Made by a program: the position numbers and the translations under genes | Notes under the pieces: model-generated | What the model was told of the DNA's origin: nothing | The model's input: only the letters and a program-made list of their open reading frames with translations | Database searches by the model: none | Part shown: positions 56,601-64,000 of the stretch, one piece after another | Layout: each line of letters opens with the position of its first letter | Numbering within the stretch: the first letter of the stretch is position 1 | Origin: Syngnathus acus | Lineage: Eukaryota > Chordata > Actinopteri > Syngnathiformes > Syngnathidae | NCBI RefSeq assembly: GCF_901709675.1 | Contig: NC_051105.1 | Span: 2,666,001 to 2,730,000, forward strand | Length of the DNA: 64,000 nt | Direction: 5' to 3'

Positions 56601-59600
56601 ATTGCCATTACCTTCATGTAATTAAAAAAAAATCTTATATTGGAATATGTAGGTCTTTCAATTTTTTTGTCATTGTTTTTGAGTGAAATTCTGTTTCAAA
56701 TGTTTGTGCTTGGTATCAGTGACTACTCAAGAATTGAGGACTTGCACTTGTGTCAGTCTGAAAAAAAAAGAGTGGTATCGAACATCCATACTTGAGGGCT
56801 GAAAAAGTCTAGCCTAAATATAACATGCTAGCACAAACGGACGGGAGGTTGCACATGGGCTTACTAAAGTGATATGTGCTGCTCTAGCACTTTATAATAA
56901 ACAAAATCCAAGTTTTAAGATTGACACAAAATAATCAAGGTTAGGGAATGCAGCTCAATTTCAATGTCAAAGTAGTAAACATCAAATGCTATTAGTGGCT
57001 GCTTTGGGAAAGAAGCAGAAATATACTTTCAGTTTCGCTTTTGACTGTGCATAAATTCCATCGAAGCACTGGCAAATAAACATTAGATCTCAAACACATT
57101 TGGGAAAAAAAATCAATTAATACCAATACTAAGATTCCAACAGGTGGGGCCAACGTATTGCTTTAAATATTTTGGTTTGCGCTCAAAAATAACTCCGATA
57201 ATATTTTCAGATATCGGTTCCCCCCCCAAAAAACCTGCAAGTCTACCAATTTGCAAATTCAGAACCACAAATTTGTGAGGCTTCACAGTGCTTGCCTGGG
57301 ACCACTGTCATTGCTGCACCATTGTAACTCTTAAGGTTATGACTTAAAATGGAAGTATGTCCTGGATGCCCGCTGTCTCCACTTGGATGTTCTTGCTCCT
57401 TTCAGTCTCCTCTCAATGAACCTTTTAACTGCCCAGCCACATGCTGACAAATTTAGGAGCTGCTCGTTATTCTTCATTACTGTTTGTTTGTATCCCATTC
57501 AGACGTAAGTGTTCAAGTCAAGTTTATTTGTATAGCCCTAAATCACAAGCAGTCTCAAAGGGCTTCACATAGACAAAAATTGACAATTATTCTCAAAGCA
57601 TCCCCTGATCTTAAGCGCCCAAAATGCGGTATAGAGCTGGACATTTTTCCAAGATGCAGCGTTACGGAGAAATAGCCAAATAGAATAGAAAACAACCACT
57701 CACGCTCATCTTCACACCCACGGACAATTGTCCTCAATTAATGTCTCAAGCATGTTTTTAGAATGTGGGCGGAAACTGGAGAAAAGCAGAGCTGAGATTC
57801 AAACCATGAAGCTCAGAATTGGCAGACAGCATCCTGCTCGTATTGCAAAAATGAGATTTGTAAAAAAAAAAGACTCGTTGCTGTTGAAATGAGCAGTGTT
57901 TGGGTTTGTTGACCTTTATTAACACTGATGTCCTCAGCTGTGCCTTCTAACAGTATCTTTTCCTTCTTGTATCTCCCTCCTTCTCCTCATCGCTCCGGTT
58001 GACCTTTATCCATTCTTGTGTTCTGGCCATTCTCTTTGTTTGCATTCGCTCCATTGTCCCATCCTGCACCCCCCCTCCCCGATTTTGCCATTTGTTGTGC
58101 ATGAAAAACCTGCGCAAACTTCCCCTCCGCTACATTCCCACAACTCCCTCCCCCCCCACTCCCCATACCAGCCTGGCAGGGCACCGACTTGATGCACAAC
58201 CACGTGCTGGCCGACGCGGATCGGCCCTCTGTGGACTCGCCGGGTCGCCGCAGCAGCGTGTCGCGACCGGAGTTGAGCTCCGACCTTTCGGAGGACTCGG
58301 ACTACGACTCCATTTGGACCAGCCACTCTTACCGAATGGGCTCGGTGTCACGCAAGAGCTGCTTCTCACACCAAAACTAAAGAATTCTCCGTGCTGCCAC
58401 GTGGCATGCTTACCTCTTTTATCATCTCTATTCGTTTTTTTAAAATCTATTTATTCTGTTGTTTTTGTTAACTTAATTGGCTTTATTTATTTCTGGACAG
58501 TTTGAGAAGGTTGAATGCAGCTCCCTGTTGCCTTTGCCCCTTTCCCCTTCTATGTGCCTCCTCTCTTTCTGTAGCTGTCATGCAGTAAGCGTTTGCCCAT
58601 TCCTGTTCATTTGTTCATCTTGAATGTGACCCCCTCGTTTGAGCACAAACGTGACATGGGCAACTCTCGTTTTTGCCCCGTAGAGTGAGCATGAAAGAGA
58701 GATGGTGGAATTAAAAAAAAAAAAAATAGAGGCTCCTCTTACCCTGTCTGATATTCAGATGTAGTTCAGGAAGGAGTGAATTCTCTTGGATGGTGTCTGG
58801 CTTCTATTTCCATTGGTGGTTTTGGAGCGTGTATGCTTGATGAACACTTAGCACAGATGGCACTTGTGAACACAACTTCAGCCATGATCTCTGTCCCTGC
58901 TGCCATTTAATACGGCAGCATGCCAATTGAACCCCACATGCCCCTCATTCCAATCTATAATCACAATGACTTTTATTGAGGGGACAACAAAGCTGTAGGA
59001 AACCAAATGCCTTTTTGGTGATAAATGATGGTGTTCTACAATTTCAAATGGAGTGAGATCTTTTGGAAATGGACACACACTACTTTCTTTCATGTCCTAG
59101 TTCATCGAACATGATCGGGCCCGATGCTGACTTTAATCATAAAAGACAAAAAGTGCAACATTTCGCTCGATAATTTGAGTTTGGAGCCCACTTTTGCTAG
59201 CAACAAAATTGGTAGGAAGTAACCCCTTCCCCCATGGGTTTAAAAAAACGACTTAGCCAGACTAGGTATTTACCGTATTTTCCGGACTATAAGGCGCACC
59301 TAAAAACCTAAAATTTTCTCAAAAGCCGACAGTGCGCCTTATAGTCCGGTGCGCCTTATATATGGACCAAATTCCTAAATTTAAACTGGCCCGAAGCATT
59401 GTGTCATGAAATCAATCATAAGTGGCCCGCTGAAGACTATGAATCATGAATCAAAAAGACTATGGATCATTATTTTGTGATTATAAAGTAATTCGTTGCA
59501 TCTGAAGTTGAAATAAAAAAGATAAAATGGAGAATGATTTGATTTGGATTAAAAATCTGACATGATGCATTAATGGTGCGCCTTATAGTCCGGTGCGCCT

Positions 59601-62600
59601 TATATAAGGACAAAGTTTTAAAATGGGCCATTCATTGAAGGTGCGCCTTATAGTCCGGTGCGCCTTATAGTCCGGAAAATACGGTAACTCTCCTCTCTAG
59701 TTTGGATGCTAGGCTAAATTATGCTAAGCTAAGTTATATCTACCTCCAGCTCTGTGAAAACATAAACATTTGGAATACAAGATTTAAAATTGTGGTAGAG
59801 ACTCGACACTTTCCCCAAAATGTCCAAAAAGTAATAACTTAAGTAGAAGGCTGTCAAAGTTTGACCAGATTTATTTACACTTTAAACAGACAACCATGGC
59901 GAGCTAACATGCTAACTGCTGTTTAGCCTCATTAAAAGTCCGGCATGCCTCCGTGTTTTCTGGCTTGTCACTATTTTTCTGACAAAAGTATTTTTCCAGT
60001 GTTGGTACTAAAAATTCTGGTTGGCTTGTGTAGCCATATTACATATAATGGTCCACGTTACATTTTTTGTTCTATTTATTTTTTGTAATCTTTTTAATTT
60101 ATTTAAATTTTTATATCAGTTTATAAAACCATTAAACCTTGATTTTGTTTTATTTATTTGGACAAAAAGTGAAGTGTTATAAATTATTTTTGCACAATCA
60201 TGTAACTGGACAGTGGGTGGAGTGAGAATGTGTCAAATGCAAAAATCTTTTGTCCTCTACCTAGAGTGTGAATGATGTAGTTCCTAAAGGGAGACTTTTA
60301 TTAAATATTGTGTGTTTCTGTAAAGTAAAGTCATGTGGTGTAATGCCTTCCTTCAGCATTGTGTAAGAATTGAAGGGCCACGAAAAATATTTTAACAGAA
60401 ACATTTCTATGGACGTACTGCTTCAATCTCAAAATGTGCTCCGGCTGAGGATTGAAACGGATGTATGAACATGCTGAAAATTTAATACGACCTTGAAGTG
60501 TATGTATGAACTCCCTTAATCTCACAATATTGGTCCAAGGCAGGCAGATTTGAAGTGTTTATATGAATGCTCTCAATCTCAGAATAATGCTACAGTAGGT
60601 TTAAAAGTACATCACCCGTCTTCTGTAAATAATATAGTTGTTAATTACCTTGGGGGGAAAAAAAATAATTTAGTGAGCTGTAGGAATATCACTGTCCTGT
60701 ATCGTGCTATACTTTGTGACAGTTGTATTCAGTGGAATCCACATTTGGGACATGCAGAGTGAAGTCTGTCTTGAACTATCATTGTCCTTGACGTACGTGT
60801 CTCAATAACTCATTAACGGCGCCTTGAGAGTGTTTGTTAAATACTTGGGGAATTGTTCAAGTCCTAAAACGGCTGGATTATGAATTTGGAATAAATCTGT
60901 CTTTTGGTAGACGTGTTTCATTGTGATTTTGTCTTAATTCTATTATTTTGGAAGGAGCACTACCTCTCTCTTTTTTTTTTCTTTCCCTTCAACATTTATG
61001 TCTGGTCTCTGCATAACTAACACGTATGCTCTCAAAACTGTTCAAAACTCAGCTGTTGGAAAAGCTAAGACAAAGTGAAGTGTTGAATGTCTGAGCTCTT
61101 GTTTTTGTCTTAAAACAGGACCACGAAGGGAAACAGGGCTGCATGCGATCATTCCCAGCGAGGAGAAAGTCCTGCTCGACGACCCCAGTCGCATTAGACA
61201 AAGCGCAGCGGAAGAGAAGTATTTCTTTTTTTCATTTTCATTCTTTATAAATTGCCTTACCTGAGCTAGAATACCACAGATATAGATATACGTAAACAAA
61301 GACTCAATGGCTTCTATAGTATACCTGCTGTGAGCCAATCTGAAGCAACGTTGCCACGGGGCAGCCATTTTGAGACAGGGCTATTCAATCATTGATAACA
61401 TTACAGTCATGGATAGCAGACTTTAAAATAACCGTAAATTGCTCAACACAACTGATTTTCAAACGGCTTGTTTTGTCAGGTAACCGTCAGAAATGCAATA
61501 ATTGACTATGCCACGTCCGCCCAAAAACAATCTGCAATCTAAACATTCCGTCTGAATCGTAGCGACGCTACTATGATTTGTAATCAACTAATCAGTTTGT
61601 AAATCAAGTTAAGAATTCAAAGTTACGAGTATTTAATTGAATAAATCATCCGATTTACCACAGAATACAGTAAAACGCACCAGAGCAGTCCTCTGTTCTA
61701 AAATGGGCGACCGGTGATAACATCGCCTTAGGTCATCTAGCCTTTCCGTACCTCTTGTTCTTCCATTTCTTCTTTAATGTAGTGGTTGGCAGACACTTTT
61801 GGTGCTGGCAGTAATGCACCAAAAGTATTTGCAACCCTCCAAAAGAAATTCAACATGATTTACGAATGGGGATATTTTGGTGCCAGCCCAAGCTCCAATT
61901 TGAACACATACAAGTCTCAGATATCTGAGTGCAAGTTGAAAAACCAGCCAAACTAGGAAAAAAAACATGACATATAGTTTGAAAGAATACGGTAAAAACC
62001 ATACATGCCAAATAATTTGATAAAAGTCCATTAGCAATGCTAAAGAGCTACATATTTTGTTCTCTTTTCTCTTTTTCAAGGAGCCTAGTGGATGTGCTGT
62101 ATGCCCTAAGGGGCGAGGTGCAAGAACTAAAACAGGTAAATGCGGAATGAAACGATGCTTGAATTGTACAAGTTAGTGTTCAAATAAATATTTGAACATC
62201 CTGAAAGGTCATACGCCAGAAAATCGAATTTACCAGCTGGTAAGACTAAAAAACGTAACATGACGCAAACGAGATAAGGTGAAGTCTCCACACATCACAC
62301 ATCCTGTTCCTCTTTTTGTCTTATTGCACTGAGCAGCCAGGACAGAGTTATGAGGAAATAGTTCCATTGCCTGTCCCGTGGTTATTAGCCATTCTTATCC
62401 TCTTTACTGTCAGTTTTACTCTAAAAGTATTAAGGTGGTCCTATCGGCCGCTACTCATTCCGATACGGATCTCATGGATAAGCTGCACAATTTTTCAGTT
62501 TTTCAATTTCAATTATTTGGATAATCACTTAATCTGTCAATCATTTTCATTGATTAATTGATGAATCAGATTTACAATAAAAACATTCTACCCAAACTTA

Positions 62601-63081
62601 CAATGCAGTGATAAAGACAATTGTGGAAAAACATAACAATTACGATTAGCAATAAAAATCACGATTGCAAAGGTTTGTATTTATTCAGCTGCTAAACCTC
62701 AACTGCTCAAAATGATCAGCATAACCACGTCCCCATTCATATGTGCACATAGAATCTTTTTATCATAGTCAATTTATCTTATCTTCACAAATCTTGAGAC
62801 CTAACCTGAGATGTCGGATATTGTTTTTTGTCCAGCGTCGTGGAAATGTGTTTCGGTATGTTTATTCCCCTTTGTATACAGTTCTATATGTCTTGTGAAT
62901 GAAATATCTGAATCCCCTTTTGGGTTTTAAGCATGCACTTTTTGTTGTTCCTGTGTAGGACAACAAAAAGATGAAAAGGTCACTAGAGGAAGAGCAGAGG
63001 GCCCTCAAAGATCTGGAGAAGGTCGTCAGGAGGGTATTGAAGAGCATAAATGACCCCACTTGGGACGAGACCAACCTGTGA
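44602..63081 (+). CDS. arhgef7: Rho guanine nucleotide exchange factor 7 (beta-PIX)
   Basis: Exons: 44602-44766, 46650-46733, 50340-50424, 50555-50688, 51400-51601, 51702-51790, 51854-51948, 52022-52117, 53116-53238, 53331-53469, 53550-53609, 53681-53827, 54087-54173, 54251-54329, 54413-54552, 54631-54852, 55732-55825, 56024-56113, 61119-61218, 62081-62135, 62959-63081. Product 802 residues (human long form 803), all phases consistent. Calponin homology domain 1-111 ([20 protein letters not shown]). SH3 about 163-221 ([37 protein letters not shown]), which binds PAK. DH about 245-430 ([17 protein letters not shown]), the Rac/Cdc42 exchange module. PH about 455-570. Conserved [23 protein letters not shown]-binding region, then a coiled coil ([38 protein letters not shown]). 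Ends in DETNL, a class I PDZ ligand for Shank/Scribble. Acts at focal adhesions and synapses. ARHGEF7 rather than ARHGEF6 is set by the first exon, the [12 protein letters not shown] segment and the tail. The a/b ohnolog is unresolved. Confidence 0.97.
46240..46335 (+). mobile_element. end fragment of a 'gcgttaat' interspersed repeat
   Basis: The string aattgcgcgattaaaataaa, followed by gaattaatcgcgttaataac and ttgactgacaccactg, resembles the terminus of a widespread teleost DNA-transposon-derived repeat. Assigned from memory of the pattern; truncated. Confidence 0.45.
46411..46424 (+). promoter_or_regulatory. CRE-ETS composite motif upstream of arhgef7 exon 2
   Basis: TGACGTCA followed directly by CTTCCG, a composite of CREB/ATF and ETS half-sites often seen in promoters. 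It lies about 230 bp before exon 2 (46650), inside intron 1. It could mark an internal promoter; no transcript evidence is available. Confidence 0.35.
46734..50339. other. arhgef7 intron 2
   Basis: A 3.6-kb intron. Contains poly-T runs (47340-47356, 47470-47480), a GTT run (48260-48280), and a GC-richer stretch (48560-48960) with an open frame lacking an ATG start and any recognised domain. No nested gene is supported. Confidence 0.6.
50771..50806 (+). repeat. GCATA pentanucleotide microsatellite
   Basis: Seven tandem ATAGC units (tagcatagcatagcatagca) in arhgef7 intron 4, just upstream of the TA-flanked element at 50836. Confidence 0.9.
50836..51166. mobile_element. TA-flanked transposon remnant (Tc1/mariner- or Tigger-like ends)
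   Basis: Left end CAGTAATCCCTCGTTTATCG; the right end read in reverse complement is CAGTGATCCCTCGCTACTTC. TA occurs immediately outside both ends (50834-50835, 51167-51168). 331 bp, no coding capacity, in arhgef7 intron 4. Superfamily is inferred from the CAGT terminus and TA duplication. Confidence 0.8.
52380..52678. mobile_element. compound palindromic MITE with hairpin ends
   Basis: Each end is itself a hairpin: arms CACTACCGTTCAAAAGTTTG... and their complement around a short loop (52380-52442 and about 52618-52678). The two hairpins are inverted copies of each other, with loops CAAAATTGTTTGGG and CCCAAACAATTTTG. TA flanks both sides (52378-52379, 52679-52680). The AT-rich core is unrelated. 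Lies in arhgef7 intron 8. Confidence 0.9.
56114..58171. other. arhgef7 intron before the alternative tail exon
   Basis: Contains the second family B SINE-like copy (57510-57620) and a SINE body fragment (57740-57845), otherwise unremarkable AT-rich sequence. A pyrimidine-rich stretch (58050-58170) leads into the alternative exon. Confidence 0.6.
57510..57620 (+). mobile_element. SINE-like interspersed repeat, copy 2 (family B)
   Basis: Nearly identical over about 100 nt to 13652-13765, from ttatttgtatagccctaaat through gcatcccctgatcttaagc, in the same orientation. It has fewer CAAGT units at its left end. Confidence 0.85.
58172..58380 (+). CDS. arhgef7: alternative terminal exon of arhgef7
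   Basis: Acceptor CCCCATACCAG, then [34 protein letters not shown] and the terminus SFCSHQN-like CFSHQN, with a TAA stop at 58378-58380. It joins exon 56024-56113 in phase (one base plus two), giving a 779-residue isoform that lacks the GIT-binding/coiled-coil end and the DETNL PDZ ligand. It corresponds to the mammalian ARHGEF7 isoform with the same tail. Exon 61119-61218 accepts the same phase, so the two tails are alternatives. Confidence 0.92.
59273..59684. mobile_element. TA-flanked MITE (family C), long copy
   Basis: Ends CCGTATTTTCCGGACTATAA and its reverse complement, flanked by TA (59271-59272, 59685-59686). The block gtgcgccttatagtccggtg recurs near 59330, 59576 and 59640. It lies after the alternative arhgef7 terminal exon, so it is either in a long 3' UTR or in an intron. 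Confidence 0.85.
60890..60895 (+). promoter_or_regulatory. possible poly(A) signal of the short-tail arhgef7 isoform
   Basis: AATAAA about 2.5 kb past the alternative stop at 58380, followed by T/G-rich sequence (cttttggtag, tgtttcattgtgattttgtc). Position fits the end of a long 3' UTR. Earlier signals cannot be excluded. Confidence 0.35.
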
Positions 63082-64000
63082 AACTCTGCTTCAAAACCTG
63101 CTATCAAGAGATGGTTGATGTGCTCTGTTTTACTATCCCGTGTGCATTTGAATTGTTTCAAGACATTCCTCAAACATGAACGTCATCTCCAGTCTGCCCA
63201 CGAGGGGGAAAAGACAACTCGAGGTCCTGTTTACAATCATTCCACTGGATGCCCTCTGGTGCTCCATACATGGTACTGATACACAATGACATTTTGGACC
63301 AGACTGCACCTCTGACATGTATTTTCGTAAACATTTACGTATTTTGTTATTTCATTTTTATGACTTGTTGAGTCGTTTGACTTGTTGCATAAGCTTTTTT
63401 TATGATTATTTTCTTTGCATGTTTATTTTGCTATGTTTGGGCATGCTGAGGGAAGTGCTCCATTGTTTAACTTGAAGTGTATAGTGTAAATATGGCAAGA
63501 AAAAGTTTGGGGAGGAATAAAAAACAAAACAAAAAGATTTACCTTTCGTTCTTGAATATTTCCCCTTTTTTCATACACTGACTTATGAACATAGTGTGTT
63601 CTTCAACGGTGTTGCTAAATTGGGGAACGTTAGCTGTCAATATATTCTACATTGCGAACTACATTTTTAATAGCAAAAACGAAGATACTAACTCTTAGAC
63701 AAAACAGATTTGAATAAAAACATTTTACGTAATAAATCTCCCTAGATTGTGCAAGCCTACCTTAGGTTCTGATTTCAGTTTTGCTTCAGGTTGTGACTAT
63801 ACCATCATATTGTGACCTTCCTAAAATAGGCCTAATTATGTTCTTTTCAGAAAACAGGAACAAAACTGAGCCAACTACAGAATATATTCTACTGCATCAT
63901 TTCAATTCCGGTATGGCATTTAAAGGGGAAATCATCCCAAAATATTTCCGTACAAGAGCATGTTGTATGTGGCCCCACTGGTCTAAAAAAAACATTCTAA
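63082..64000. other. arhgef7 3' UTR and downstream sequence
   Basis: 3' UTR up to about 63540, then AT-rich sequence with no recognisable gene or repeat to the window edge. Confidence 0.55.
63516..63521 (+). promoter_or_regulatory. poly(A) signal of the canonical arhgef7 transcript
   Basis: AATAAA 435 nt past the stop at 63081, followed within 40 nt by T-rich sequence (cctttcgttcttgaatattt). Confidence 0.6.

Larger units (their letters stand above)
58381..61118. other. alternative arhgef7 3' UTR / intron
   Basis: Depending on isoform this is 3' UTR of the short-tail transcript or intron of the canonical one. It holds the family C MITE (59273-59684) and a candidate poly(A) signal at 60890. 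No other gene seen. Confidence 0.55.

Overview
The window is nuclear DNA from a ray-finned fish, most likely a compact-genome teleost. Short GT-AG introns, vertebrate multi-exon genes, tetranucleotide microsatellites and several teleost-type interspersed repeats (hAT-like, TA-flanked MITEs, tRNA-derived SINEs) all point that way. I found no bacterial features, CRISPR array, rRNA or functional tRNA gene. No previously undescribed biological system is evident. The interest lies in gene order, splicing details and mobile-element structures.

Layout: (1) cracdl, minus, 14-3212, truncated at its 3' end by the left edge. (2) mitd1, minus, 6757-8781, complete. (3) mrpl30, plus, 9548-10933, complete and head-to-head with mitd1. 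(4) txndc9, minus, 11961-13533, complete and tail-to-tail with mrpl30. (5) rev1, minus, 15862-22926, complete, 21 coding exons. (6) aff3, minus, 25767 to about 38451, with the C-terminal part secure and the N-terminal exons not found. (7) arhgef7 (beta-PIX), plus, 44602-63081, complete, 21 coding exons plus an alternative terminal exon at 58172-58380. Exon coordinates come from splice-signal reading and phase bookkeeping. In genes 1-5 and 7 every exon junction is phase-consistent.

Genes 1-6 match the human 2q11.2 block (CRACDL, MITD1, MRPL30, TXNDC9, REV1, AFF3) in order. EIF5B is absent between TXNDC9 and REV1, and LIPT1/TSGA10 are absent between CRACDL and MITD1. Beyond aff3 the window continues into arhgef7, which in human lies on 13q34, so this is a fish-specific or ancestral junction. 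The genes form no single pathway: actin regulation (cracdl, arhgef7), ESCRT-III-linked abscission (mitd1), mitochondrial translation (mrpl30), chaperonin cofactor (txndc9), translesion synthesis (rev1) and transcription elongation (aff3).

About half of the window is intron or intergenic sequence. It holds at least five hAT-like copies (one with a perfect 8-bp target duplication), four TA-flanked inverted-repeat elements, two near-identical copies of a SINE-like repeat, scattered tRNA-derived SINE pieces and long GATA/GGAT/GA arrays.
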